A DNA stretch of 32,517 nt, taken from positions 1 through 32,517 of the forward strand of contig CALPWK020000008.1 of assembly GCA_943327245.2 (NCBI GenBank). The letters run 5' to 3'. Positions 17,778 through 27,555 of this stretch are shown piece by piece (position 1 is the stretch's first letter; every line of letters starts with the position of its first letter). The position numbers and the translations under genes were made by a program. This stretch comes from Comamonas sp. lk. Lineage in GTDB: Bacteria > Bacteroidota > Bacteroidia > Chitinophagales > Chitinophagaceae. The notes under the pieces were generated by a model that was not told where the DNA came from, made no database searches, and saw only the letters and a program-made list of their open reading frames with translations.

Positions 17778-18803
17778 ATGAAAAGAAGAACTTTTTTAAA
17801 GGACAGTTCCTTGTCCACTATTAGCCTTATGATTACTACTAAATTAAATTCAACCCCTAATGGGCAGGTATATGGTCATAACCATATGAAATATAGGCTA
17901 GATCAGAACTGGGGGAAATTAAATGCAGACAAGACTCCCGTAAATGATTGTCATGAGATGATACAAGATAGTAAGGGAAGAATTTTACTACTTACCAATG
18001 AAACAAAAAATAATATTATTGTATATAATAAAAGTGGGAAGTTGCTAGAAAGCTGGGGGCATGATTTTCCAGGAGCTCATGGCTTAACCGTTCAGCATGA
18101 TGGAGATAATGATTATTTATTTATTACTGATACTGATAAACACGAGGTTTATAAAACTACAATAGACGGTAAAATAATATTTACAATTACTGCACCTAAA
18201 GACGTTGCTGCTTATGCAAATGCAACAGCCTTTGTACCAACTGAAACTACGGTCTTAGCTAATGGAGAATTTTATATTGCAGACGGTTATGGTGCCCAGC
18301 ACATTATGCACTATGATGAAAAAGGAAGATTAAAAAATGTATTTGGAGGCAGGGGCGAAGGACTAGCTCATTTTGATAATGCCCACGGCATTTGTGTTGA
18401 CAATCGTAGTGGTACTCCCACCCTACTAATTACCGACAGGACGCGTAATGCATTTAAGCGTTTTAGTTTAGAAGGTAATTTAATTGAAGTAATTAATTTA
18501 CCAGGTGCATGTGTTTGTCGCCCAGTTATTAAAGGTGATTATTTATATGCTGCAGTTTTACGTTCTCCAAATTTAGATACTGAACATTCGGGCTTTATAA
18601 CCATTTTAGATAAAGAAAATAAAGTGGTATCCAATATAGGCGGTAGCGAACCAATTTATATTAATGGTGTGTTACAGCCCATGTCACAGACAAGTAATAT
18701 TTTAAATCATCCACATGATGTTTGTGTAGACGAAGATGGTAATATATATGTCGCACAATGGGCTTCCGGAAAAGTATACCCTTTTAAATTTTCAAAAGTA
18801 TAA
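17778..18803 (+). CDS. Exported NHL-repeat/6-bladed beta-propeller protein with Tat-like N-terminus
   Basis: MKRRTFLKDSSLSTISLM (RRxFLK Tat-like motif); repeated NHL-type strands including HAHGICVDN, HPHDVCVDEDGNIYVAQWASGKVYPF. Confidence 0.75.
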   Translation: MKRRTFLKDSSLSTISLMITTKLNSTPNGQVYGHNHMKYRLDQNWGKLNADKTPVNDCHEMIQDSKGRILLLTNETKNNIIVYNKSGKLLESWGHDFPGAHGLTVQHDGDNDYLFITDTDKHEVYKTTIDGKIIFTITAPKDVAAYANATAFVPTETTVLANGEFYIADGYGAQHIMHYDEKGRLKNVFGGRGEGLAHFDNAHGICVDNRSGTPTLLITDRTRNAFKRFSLEGNLIEVINLPGACVCRPVIKGDYLYAAVLRSPNLDTEHSGFITILDKENKVVSNIGGSEPIYINGVLQPMSQTSNILNHPHDVCVDEDGNIYVAQWASGKVYPFKFSKV

Positions 18804-18805
18804 TC

Positions 18806-21127
18806 TTGAGATTAATACAAAATAAAAAAACAAGCGTTGTTCTGTTAATACTCATTGCTTTAATTACATTGAGTATCTATTATTTTGCTACTGAAAATAG
18901 AAAATTAGAAAAGCCAGTTTCCTATAATAAAGACATACGTCCCCTTTTATCAGATCGTTGTTTTACATGTCATGGACCTGATATAAATAAAATGAAAGCA
19001 GGTCTGCGACTTGATATGCCAACTAGCGCATTTGCAGAACTTCCAAAGAATAAAGGACATTATGCAATTGTACCAGGCAGTCCTGAAAAAAGTGAGTTAA
19101 TCAAAAGAATAGAATCTACAGACCCTAATATAGTAATGCCGCAACCAGAAAGTCATTTATCTAAACTTACTGTAGCCGAAATTAAAATATTCAAAAGGTG
19201 GATTAAAGAAGGTGCTAAATATGAAAAGCATTGGGCATTTGTATCGCCTCAAAAAAGCAGCTTACCAAAAATCGATAATGGGAAATGGGTGAAAAACGAA
19301 ATTGATTACTTTATTGCTGAAAAAATGGAAGAAAAGGGTTTGTCTCCAAATGAGCAAGCCAAGAAAGAAAATTTAATTAAGCGTGTATATATTGATTTAA
19401 ATGGACTGCCTCCAACTTATGAAGAGTTACAATACTGGACCAAGAACAATAATGAAAACTGGTATACTCAACTTATAGATCAGGTAATGAAAAAGCCTGC
19501 CTATGGAGAAAAAATGTCCCTACTTTGGCTTGACCTAGCAAGGTATTCAGATTCTTATGGGTACCAAGACGATAATATAAGAACACAATGGCCTTGGCGC
19601 GATTGGGTAATAAACGCATTTAATAGAAACATTCACTATGATGAATTTTTAAGACAACAAATAGCAGGCGACCTAATGCCTAATAGTAACAAAGAAACTA
19701 TATTGGCAACGGCTTTTTTTAGGAATCATAAATACACAGAAGAAGGTGGAGTAATAGAAGAGGAATATCGTGTTACCAATAATATAGATAAGACAAGAAC
19801 CTATGGTAAAGCTATATTAGGAGTAACTATTGAATGCGCTCAGTGCCATGATCATAAATATGATCCATTTTCTGCTAAAGATTATTATCAATTGTATGCC
19901 TTCTTTAATATTAGTAAGGAAAAGGGGTATGAGGGGGATGTGAGTGTTTCTACGCCAGCTAAAACTCCAAAGCTTTATATTAATATGGAGGATCGTAAAA
20001 ACATTTTAGCGTATCTAAATACAAAAGATACAAGTAGAATTGAAGTGTCCGTAATGGGTGATACGAATAGACCCACTTATATTTTAAGTAGGGGTCGATA
20101 TGACGCACCTGATAAGGAAGTAAAACCTGCAGCACTAGCGTCTATAATGTATTTTGATACCTTAAAATATCCACGTAATAGACTTGGCTTAGCTAATTGG
20201 ACTGTCAATAAAAAAAATCCATTAACAGCAAGGGTATTTGTAAATTTTATTTGGCAGGATATTTTTGGGAAAGGATTGGTCAAAACTTCAAGTGATTTTG
20301 GCTTGCAAGGAGAGCTGCCATCGCATCCGGAATTACTAGATTGGCTTGCTGTAGATTTTATGGATCACCAATGGGACATAAAATATTTGGTCAAAAAATT
20401 AATAACTAGTGCTACGTACACACAGTCAAGTAATATTAATAAAGATCATCTACAAAAAGATCCTGAAAATAATTATTATGCAAGGTCTCCTCGCATACGT
20501 TTAAAAGCTGAATTAATACGTGACTGGATATTAAGTACAAGTGGCTTGCTCAATAAAAATATTGGAGGCCCGAGTGTAAAACCTTATCAACCCAAAGGCG
20601 TTTGGGAAAGTACAACATCGGGAAGGGGTCAATTAGCAAACTATAAACAAGACCATGGTGAAGATCTATACCGAAGAGGCATGTATACCTTTATTAAATT
20701 AACGGCACCTCCACCCAGTATGATGTTATTTGATGCTAGTAATAGAGACCAGTGCGAAGCTAAGCGTTCAAATACCAATACCCCATTACAAGCATTAGCA
20801 ATGCTAAATGATCCTACCGTATTAGAAGCTTCTAGAGTATTAGCACAAAAATTAAGTGGCGAAAATTTAAGTCTGGATGAAAAAATTCAAAAAGCATTTG
20901 AACTAATTCTTATAAGGAAACCAACGTCTTCCGAAAAATCAAAGATTACTACTTATTTCAAAAATCAAGAGATTTATTTAAATGCCAATAAATTATTAGT
21001 GCAAAAAACATTAGCTGTAGGAGAATATAAAAATGGACAAAAAAGTAAAAATGAATTAGAAGCTGCAGCGTTAATGAAGACCTGTATGTTGTTATATAAT
21101 CTTGAAGAAACTATCACTAAATCATAG
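18806..21127 (+). CDS. Planctomycete-type cytochrome / DUF1549 / DUF1553 domain protein
   Basis: YNKDIRPLLSDRCFTCHGPD (PSCyt1-like), IDYFIAEKMEEKGLSPNEQA...RVYIDLNGLPPT, CAQCHDHKYDPFSAKDYYQLYAFFN, NRLGLANWTVNKKNPLTARVFVNFIWQDIFGKGLVKTSSDFGLQGELPSHPELLDWLA, SNTNTPLQALAMLNDPTVLEASR; TTG start in the track. Confidence 0.9.
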   Translation: MRLIQNKKTSVVLLILIALITLSIYYFATENRKLEKPVSYNKDIRPLLSDRCFTCHGPDINKMKAGLRLDMPTSAFAELPKNKGHYAIVPGSPEKSELIKRIESTDPNIVMPQPESHLSKLTVAEIKIFKRWIKEGAKYEKHWAFVSPQKSSLPKIDNGKWVKNEIDYFIAEKMEEKGLSPNEQAKKENLIKRVYIDLNGLPPTYEELQYWTKNNNENWYTQLIDQVMKKPAYGEKMSLLWLDLARYSDSYGYQDDNIRTQWPWRDWVINAFNRNIHYDEFLRQQIAGDLMPNSNKETILATAFFRNHKYTEEGGVIEEEYRVTNNIDKTRTYGKAILGVTIECAQCHDHKYDPFSAKDYYQLYAFFNISKEKGYEGDVSVSTPAKTPKLYINMEDRKNILAYLNTKDTSRIEVSVMGDTNRPTYILSRGRYDAPDKEVKPAALASIMYFDTLKYPRNRLGLANWTVNKKNPLTARVFVNFIWQDIFGKGLVKTSSDFGLQGELPSHPELLDWLAVDFMDHQWDIKYLVKKLITSATYTQSSNINKDHLQKDPENNYYARSPRIRLKAELIRDWILSTSGLLNKNIGGPSVKPYQPKGVWESTTSGRGQLANYKQDHGEDLYRRGMYTFIKLTAPPPSMMLFDASNRDQCEAKRSNTNTPLQALAMLNDPTVLEASRVLAQKLSGENLSLDEKIQKAFELILIRKPTSSEKSKITTYFKNQEIYLNANKLLVQKTLAVGEYKNGQKSKNELEAAALMKTCMLLYNLEETITKS

Positions 21128-21131
21128 CTGT

Positions 21132-22577
21132 ATGAATGAATTTCTAGAACATGGTTTAAACCAAAATAGAAGGAAGTTTTTATCTAAGCTTAGTTTAGGT
21201 ATAGGTGGACTTGCATTAGGTTCCCTAATGGTGCCAAGTATATTTGATGCAAAGAATGAAGATGATTTATTTAATAATATACTTCCTCATTTTGCCCCAA
21301 AAGCAAAAAGAGTGATTTATTTATTCCAGAATGGCGCACCTTCTCAGTTAGATTTATTTGATTATAAACCCATGTTACAAAAGATGCATGGAGAAGATTT
21401 ACCCGCAAGTATTAGAAATGGACAACGCTTAACTGGCATGACAGCAAGCCAAACAAAATTTCCATTAGCGGGTACTAGATTTAATTTTACTCAGAATAAA
21501 AATACTGGCGCTTATTTTAGTGAAACTATTCCTCATATAGCGAGCATTAGTGATGATTTATGTATAATTAGATCCTTATATACTGAAGCAATTAATCATG
21601 ACCCTGCGCTTACCTTTTTTCAAACTGGTGCTCAGGTTGGGAATCGTCCTAGTATGGGATCATGGATAAGTTATGGCCTAGGAAGTGAAAATAAAAACCT
21701 GCCCGCCTTTACAGTTCTATTGAGTAAAGGGAGAGGAAATGGACAAGGCGTGTATTCAAAATTATGGTCAAATGGATTTTTGGATTCAATTCATCAGGGA
21801 GTTCAATTTAGTAGTGGAGAAGAGCCTGTAAAGTATTTAAGTAACCCAGAATTTATAGACAGAGATGATAAAAGAAAAATGCTTGATGAGATTGCCGATT
21901 TAAATCAGCAGTCCTATAAAGAAATTGGAGACCCCGAAATTGTAACTAAAATTCAACAATACGAATTGGCTTATCGTATGCAAATGGAGGTTCCTGAGGT
22001 AACCTCTTTACAAAATGAACCTGAATCAATTATTAAAATGTATGGACCTGATTGTTTGTTACCAGGTACGTATGCAGCTAATTGCTTACTTGCCAGAAAA
22101 TTATCAGAGAGTGGAGTAAGGTTTGTGCAATTGTATCATCAAGGCTGGGATGGTCATAATAATTTACCCAATGAACTAATTGGACAATGTAAAGACGTGG
22201 ACCAGCCGTCTGCGGCCCTCATAAAAGATCTTAAACAAAGGGGTTTATTAGACGAAACATTAGTTATATGGGGTGGCGAATTTGGTAGAACTAATTATTG
22301 TCAAGGACCACTTACTAAAGATAATTATGGAAGAGACCATCATCCTAGGTGCTTTACCATTTGGATGGCCGGTGGTGGAGTAAAACCTGGTGTATATGGA
22401 GAGACGGACGATTTTGGTTATAATATAAATAGTCTGCCAGTGCATGTACATGATTTTCATGCAACGGTGATGCATTTAATGGGGGTAGATCATGAAAAAT
22501 TTACATTTAAACATTTGGGAAGAAGGTATCGATTAACAGATGTATCAGGTAATGTTGTAAAAGAAATTATTAGCTAG
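21132..22577 (+). CDS. DUF1501 domain protein (alkaline phosphatase/sulfatase-like) with Tat-like signal
   Basis: NRRKFLSKLSLGIGGLALGSL signal; KRVIYLFQNGAPSQLDLFDYKP, MGSWISYGLG, GWDGHNN, LVIWGGEFGRTNYCQG..GRDHHPRCFTIWMAGGGVKPGVYGETDDFG. Start moved to ATG 21132 to avoid the 26-bp overlap. Confidence 0.9.
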   Translation: MNEFLEHGLNQNRRKFLSKLSLGIGGLALGSLMVPSIFDAKNEDDLFNNILPHFAPKAKRVIYLFQNGAPSQLDLFDYKPMLQKMHGEDLPASIRNGQRLTGMTASQTKFPLAGTRFNFTQNKNTGAYFSETIPHIASISDDLCIIRSLYTEAINHDPALTFFQTGAQVGNRPSMGSWISYGLGSENKNLPAFTVLLSKGRGNGQGVYSKLWSNGFLDSIHQGVQFSSGEEPVKYLSNPEFIDRDDKRKMLDEIADLNQQSYKEIGDPEIVTKIQQYELAYRMQMEVPEVTSLQNEPESIIKMYGPDCLLPGTYAANCLLARKLSESGVRFVQLYHQGWDGHNNLPNELIGQCKDVDQPSAALIKDLKQRGLLDETLVIWGGEFGRTNYCQGPLTKDNYGRDHHPRCFTIWMAGGGVKPGVYGETDDFGYNINSLPVHVHDFHATVMHLMGVDHEKFTFKHLGRRYRLTDVSGNVVKEIIS

Positions 22578-22578
22578 G

Positions 22579-24699
22579 ATGAAAAAGATAACTAGCCTTT
22601 TATTCATTGAGAATATACTTTGGGTAATTAATCCATATTTGATACTGTTATGTGTTTTTAGTAATGATATTATTGTAGGCCCTTGGATATCATGGTTAGG
22701 CCAATGGCATCCAGTGGTTTTGCATTTTCCAATTGTAATAGGATTAATGATTAGTATTTATCTTTTAGCAAATTATAAATTAGCAAATAAGGAAGCTATA
22801 GAAAAGAATGTGTTTAGAATACATGCCCTCCTAACTAGCATAGTAGCAATTTTAGGAATTTTGATTTCATTAGGTGGGTCATATGACAAGTCTATAATTA
22901 TTTCACATAAATGGGGAGGATTAGCAATTACTTTAATTGCCTGGATTTTAGTATTGACACATAAAAATAATATTTTTAAAAACGTATTATTAAGAAAGTC
23001 TATTGGACTAATCTATTTACTCGTTATACTATTTTTTACACATAAAGGAGGACAACTTACACATGGCAAAGAAGCATTGTCTTTACCTAACAAGGTAAAA
23101 AATCAAATAATAACCAATAAACCAGATTCATTATTAACAGTATACGAAAAAGCGGTTAATCCAATTTTGCTTGATAAATGTATAAGTTGTCATGGAGGTG
23201 AAAGGATAAAAGGTAGCCTACAACTTACTAGTATCGAATTTATTAAAAAGGGGGGCAGGCATGGAAATGAATTATTAAATAGAATTCATTTGCCTTTAGA
23301 AGAAGAAAAACATATGCCTCCGAATGATAAGAAGCAATTAACGAAAGAAGAGCTTGCAATTCTTACAAAATGGATGCAGCTGGGAGGTGATTTAAATAAA
23401 GCTTTAAATAAATTGAATAAAAATGATAGTTTATATATACTAGCAAGCCAGTATATAGCTCCAAGAAATGATAAATTTAAAGAGCAGCCGGACTTATCTG
23501 CATATAATAGCAATTACGTTTTAGTTCAATATAAATTTCATGGTTCTGATAAAATAAATGTGTCTTTTTTTCAAGGATCTTTTTATAAAACGGAGTTTTT
23601 GCAAAAATTGATGGAAGTAAAAGATCAAATAGTTTCTTTGAATATGCAAAGTATCCCTTTACAAAAAAAGGATATGGAGATAATTTCTCAGTTTAATAAT
23701 TTAGAAAAGCTAAATCTTAATTATACTAAATTGACGTTTCAAGACATAGCTTCCTTAAAAGTATTAAAAAAATTAAACTCAATATCTTTAGCCGGAATTA
23801 TAATTGACAATAATAAATTAGACCAATTTTTACAAGAAGTGAAAGTTAAAAAAATTCAACTTTGGACAAATGGATTTAATCAAAAAGATATAGCTCCATT
23901 AAGCGTGAAATATGCTAATATTAGTTTTAGTGTAGGAGATAATTTAGAGGACTCCATCATGAAGTTAAATAATCCAATCATTGATCAGGATAGTACCATA
24001 ATTACGGATCGTATTTCTGTAAAATTAAAACACTTTTTAAAGGGGGTAACTATAAAATACACTTTAGATGATTCAGAGCCAGACAGCCTTACCAGTCCTG
24101 TATATAGTAAACCTTTACTACTCACTAAAAATGTCACTTTAAAAACGAAAGTGTTTAAATCGGGATGGCTAGCAAGTGATGTTATTCAAAAATCATTTTA
24201 TAAATCTGAACTGCGTCCTGATACTGTTATTTTAATTACCAAGCCAGACCCTAAATATATGGGTACTGGCGGAAATACCATCATAGACCATAAATTAGGA
24301 GAGCTCAATTTTGGCAATGGTAATTGGTTAGGATACGCTAAAGCTGATATGGTATTTGTAATGAAGTTTAAAAAAGCCACAATATTAAACGAAATAATAT
24401 TTAATGCATTAATTAATACAGGTAGTTATATTTTCCCAATACAAACAATTAAGGTGGAGGCTAGTGAAGATGGAAAACAGTTTCATGCAATTCAAAATGC
24501 AGATTATACCGCTATCACTAAATCATACAAAAAAGAACCAAATATAAATCAGGCACAGGCTTTTAAAGTAAATATTGTAAAAGCAAAAGCATCACAATAC
24601 TATAAATTCACAATTGGTAATTTAAAAAAAATACCAAGTTGGCATCCTGGTAAAGGAACGCCAGCTTGGATATTTGTAGATGAAGTATTTTTAAATTAA
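22579..24699 (+). CDS. Membrane-anchored c-type cytochrome (DUF2231-like N-terminus) with LRR-like segment and chitobiase/hexosaminidase C-terminal-like plus discoidin-like domains
   Basis: HPVVLHFPIVIGLMISIYLLA TM region; ILLDKCISCHGGERIKGSLQL heme motif; EKLNLNYTKLTFQDIASLKVLKKLNSISL; VTIKYTLDDSEPDSLTSPVYSKPLLLTKNVTLKTKVFKSGWLASDV. Confidence 0.75.
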   Translation: MKKITSLLFIENILWVINPYLILLCVFSNDIIVGPWISWLGQWHPVVLHFPIVIGLMISIYLLANYKLANKEAIEKNVFRIHALLTSIVAILGILISLGGSYDKSIIISHKWGGLAITLIAWILVLTHKNNIFKNVLLRKSIGLIYLLVILFFTHKGGQLTHGKEALSLPNKVKNQIITNKPDSLLTVYEKAVNPILLDKCISCHGGERIKGSLQLTSIEFIKKGGRHGNELLNRIHLPLEEEKHMPPNDKKQLTKEELAILTKWMQLGGDLNKALNKLNKNDSLYILASQYIAPRNDKFKEQPDLSAYNSNYVLVQYKFHGSDKINVSFFQGSFYKTEFLQKLMEVKDQIVSLNMQSIPLQKKDMEIISQFNNLEKLNLNYTKLTFQDIASLKVLKKLNSISLAGIIIDNNKLDQFLQEVKVKKIQLWTNGFNQKDIAPLSVKYANISFSVGDNLEDSIMKLNNPIIDQDSTIITDRISVKLKHFLKGVTIKYTLDDSEPDSLTSPVYSKPLLLTKNVTLKTKVFKSGWLASDVIQKSFYKSELRPDTVILITKPDPKYMGTGGNTIIDHKLGELNFGNGNWLGYAKADMVFVMKFKKATILNEIIFNALINTGSYIFPIQTIKVEASEDGKQFHAIQNADYTAITKSYKKEPNINQAQAFKVNIVKAKASQYYKFTIGNLKKIPSWHPGKGTPAWIFVDEVFLN

Positions 24700-24710
24700 G
24701 CTATTCAATA

Positions 24711-25250
24711 CTATTTAATTGAAACTGGAACGTCTAAATGTTCCCAGCTCAATACAAAACCATTCTCGTTAATAGTGTATACTAGGCGCTCATTCATGCT
24801 AACTGATTGCTTTGATTTAACAGTTACGCGCATAACGTCTTTAGCAGGATCCAATGTTGTTGAACCATCATGATTCATACCAGATTGACCAGTTACCGAA
24901 TTAATAATGATTACCCAATCTTGCTGACCAGGAATTGCATAGATACTGTATTTGCCAGCAGCTAGGGTTTTGCCTTCTACTTTAACATCCTTATCGGTTT
25001 CAATAAGTGTAGCGTTGTTTGCACCAGCTCTCCATACTTTATCAAAAGGAACTAATGCTCCCCAGATTGCTCTTCCTTTAACGGAAGGACTAGAATAACT
25101 AATAGTAATATGCGCACCATTTTTTAAAGTACCAGTTGCTGTAGCCCCTGGACTTGCAGGAGGCTTCGCCTGAGCAAATATGAAAGTAGTTGTTGTTAAC
25201 AAAAGGGCGAAAGTCGTTACAAGCCCTTTAAGTAATTTTGATGGGTTCAT
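24711..25250 (-). CDS. DUF2911 domain secreted protein
   Basis: Signal peptide; ITISYSSPSVKGRAIWGALVPFDKVWRAGANNATLIETDKDVKVEGKTLAAGKYSIYAIP. Confidence 0.9.
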   Translation of the reverse strand: MNPSKLLKGLVTTFALLLTTTTFIFAQAKPPASPGATATGTLKNGAHITISYSSPSVKGRAIWGALVPFDKVWRAGANNATLIETDKDVKVEGKTLAAGKYSIYAIPGQQDWVIIINSVTGQSGMNHDGSTTLDPAKDVMRVTVKSKQSVSMNERLVYTINENGFVLSWEHLDVPVSIK

Positions 25251-25359
25251 TTTATTTTATTTATGACTACAAGTTAAGTGTAAAAAAGTATTTTAGTTGT
25301 TAGTTTAACAAAATCAGCAAAAATTTAACTATTAAATTAAGTAAGGATTGTCTTAAAAT

Positions 25360-26337
25360 TTACATGATTAGATTAAAAATATAGCCAGACAGTATAATAC
25401 AAAGGGCAACAACGGAGAAAAAGATCATTAACATCTTAGTAGTCATTATCTTTTTAAGTAACAAACCTTCGGGTACCGAAAGACCTACTACCGCCATAGA
25501 AAATGCAATGACCGTTCCTAGAGGAATACCCTTTTCAACCAGCACTTGCATGATTGGTAAGATACCAGCAGTATTACTATACATAGGCACTCCAATAAGA
25601 ACTGCAATTGGAACGGCGAAAGGATTGTCCTTACTAATATACGCTTCGAAGAAACCTGTTGGAATAAATCCGTGCATCAACCCTCCTATTGCTATTCCAA
25701 CTATAATATAGAGTGAAACCCCTTTTACAATACCCAGGGCTTCCTTTATAATTACTGGAACTCGTTTTATAAAACTTTCCGGAACATCTATTGAGTCATT
25801 TTCCATTGACTGATTTTTAGCTAAAAGTGTTTTCACCCAGTCTGTTAAAAGACCTTCTAATTTTAACTTACTCAGAATAAAGCCCGCTATCATAGAAAGT
25901 ATAATTCCACTGGTCACATAAATGATAGTGATTTTCCAACCAAACATGCCCCAAAATATGGCAACAGTAACCGCATCAACTAGTGGAGAAGAAATTAAAA
26001 AAGCCAATGTAACACCCAAAGGAATACCACCTTTTACAAATCCAATGAATAATGGAACGGAAGAGCAAGAACAAAATGGAGTGATAGTACCAAAAAAAGA
26101 AGCAACAAAATAATCCAAACCATACCATTTTCTTTTAGTCAAAAAATTACGGACTTTCTCAATTGGAAAATAGGAATTAATCATACCCATTAATAAAGTC
26201 ACCGTAAATAGTAGAATGAAAATTTTGATCGTGTCAAAAATAAAAAAATTAATAGTGTCGCCTAATTTACTATGCGACGCGATTCCTAGCACATGATAAA
26301 CTAGCCAGTTTGCAAATTTTTGTACCCAATCGAACAT
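25360..26337 (-). CDS. Permease, COG0701/DUF318 family (ArsP-like)
   Basis: YFVASFFGTITPFCSCSSVPLFIGFVKGGIPLGVTLAFLISSPLVD, NTAGILPIMQVLVEKGIPLGTVIAFSMAVVGLSVPEGLLLKK; multiple TM segments. Confidence 0.9.
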   Translation of the reverse strand: MFDWVQKFANWLVYHVLGIASHSKLGDTINFFIFDTIKIFILLFTVTLLMGMINSYFPIEKVRNFLTKRKWYGLDYFVASFFGTITPFCSCSSVPLFIGFVKGGIPLGVTLAFLISSPLVDAVTVAIFWGMFGWKITIIYVTSGIILSMIAGFILSKLKLEGLLTDWVKTLLAKNQSMENDSIDVPESFIKRVPVIIKEALGIVKGVSLYIIVGIAIGGLMHGFIPTGFFEAYISKDNPFAVPIAVLIGVPMYSNTAGILPIMQVLVEKGIPLGTVIAFSMAVVGLSVPEGLLLKKIMTTKMLMIFFSVVALCIILSGYIFNLIM

Positions 26338-26342
26338 GATAT

Positions 26343-26582
26343 TTAATTTTTGGCTTGTAAAAATTCTTTGATTTCACTTAACTCCGCAACTCGTCCTTTT
26401 ACTTTAACCACGTCGTCAATCATTAAAACAGGTGTAGTTAATACATTGTATTTCATGATTTCCTCCATGTCTTCAATCTTAACAACTTCCGCCTCCAATC
26501 CTGTTTCTTTTAAGGCTTCAATTACATTGTTGTAGGTGATTTTACACTTAGTACACCCCGATCCAAGTATTTTTATATTCAT
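26343..26582 (-). CDS. Small thioredoxin-like redox-active disulfide protein
   Basis: MNIKILGSGCTKCKITYNNVIEAL (CxxC), TTPVLMIDDVVKVKGRVAELSEIKEFL. Confidence 0.92.
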   Translation of the reverse strand: MNIKILGSGCTKCKITYNNVIEALKETGLEAEVVKIEDMEEIMKYNVLTTPVLMIDDVVKVKGRVAELSEIKEFLQAKN

Positions 26583-26630
26583 GTCTTTTAATTTATATCG
26601 TGAAATTACGATTGTATTTAATTATTGATG

Positions 26631-26644
26631 GTGATAAAAATCAC
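26631..26644. promoter_or_regulatory. CRP/FNR-type palindrome GTGATAAAAATCAC
   Basis: Perfect inverted repeat GTGAT-N4-ATCAC (also GTGA-N6-TCAC) in the divergent trx/ric intergenic region. Confidence 0.5.
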
Positions 26645-26750
26645 ATATGTAATTTATCTACTGTTTACATTAAGCATCAACAAGCCAGCTTTTGATTTCC
26701 GGAAAAATGATATAGAATAATCTCGGAATGACCATTATCATTGTTAAGGT

Positions 26751-26787
26751 ATTTATATAATTTGAATTTTATATAAATTATATAAAT
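26751..26787 (+). promoter_or_regulatory. 13-bp perfect inverted repeat abutting the ric start codon
   Basis: ATTTATATAATTT-gaattttatat-AAATTATATAAAT, ending one nucleotide before ATG 26788. Confidence 0.5.
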
Positions 26788-27519
26788 ATGGAAAACCTAA
26801 AAGATAAAACCCTAAAGAGTATAGCTATTGAACATTTTGATTTAATTCCAATACTAGAAAAATATAGCTTGGACTTTTGTTGCAAGGGTGCAAAAACATT
26901 GAGTGTTGCCTGTGCTGAAAAAAATATATCTGTTGATGCGCTTATAGCAGAATTATCCGATTCTAAGAATAGTATAAGTAGCAGTAAAACTCAAATGCCA
27001 TTTAATCAAATGAGTGCTGAACAATTAATCTCTTATATATTATTACATCACCATTTTTATGTTAAAACAGCAATACCCACTATTTATAATCATCTACAAA
27101 AAGTAGTGGTAAAACATGGTCCAAGATATCCGCATATGGAAAAGGTTTTGGCTTTGTTTACAGAAGTTGCAGACGACTTAATATCGCATATGAAAAAAGA
27201 AGAGGAAGTACTTTTCCCTAGAATTAGAACCTTGTATTCTAATGAAGAAGCAGAAAAAGCAGCCCATTTTGTAGCAGGTTATATTGATGCACCCGTTTCT
27301 GTAATGGAGCAGGAGCATGAAAATGTAGGAGCATTGCTTTTTGAAATAAGAAACTTGACTAGCCACTATACACCGCCAGCAACTGCATGCACAACGCATA
27401 GAGTATGTTTGGACGAATTAAAAGCATTTGAAGAGGACTTACACCAACATGTACACTTGGAAAACAATATTTTATTCCCAATGGCAGGAATAAAAATGCA
27501 AGAACATGCATTAAATTAA
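26788..27519 (+). CDS. ric: Iron-sulfur cluster repair di-iron protein (RIC/ScdA/YtfE family)
   Basis: DFCCKGAKTLSVACAEKNI N-terminal domain followed by hemerythrin-like HHHFYVKTAIPTI, HMKKEEEVLFPRI, EQEHENVG, HVHLENNILFPMA. Confidence 0.93.
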   Translation: MENLKDKTLKSIAIEHFDLIPILEKYSLDFCCKGAKTLSVACAEKNISVDALIAELSDSKNSISSSKTQMPFNQMSAEQLISYILLHHHFYVKTAIPTIYNHLQKVVVKHGPRYPHMEKVLALFTEVADDLISHMKKEEEVLFPRIRTLYSNEEAEKAAHFVAGYIDAPVSVMEQEHENVGALLFEIRNLTSHYTPPATACTTHRVCLDELKAFEEDLHQHVHLENNILFPMAGIKMQEHALN

Positions 27520-27531
27520 ATCACAATTTTT

Positions 27532-27555
27532 TAAAATTAAAGTGTTTTAATTTTA
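27532..27555. terminator. AT-rich 10-bp inverted repeat between convergent genes, possible bidirectional terminator
   Basis: TAAAATTAAA-gtgt-TTTAATTTTA. Confidence 0.35.

Noticed and set aside
9626-24699. Genomic island integrated at a tRNA gene
   Set aside because: No integrase, no transposase and no visible direct repeat of the tRNA 3' end near 24.7 kb; adjacency alone is not evidence of integration.
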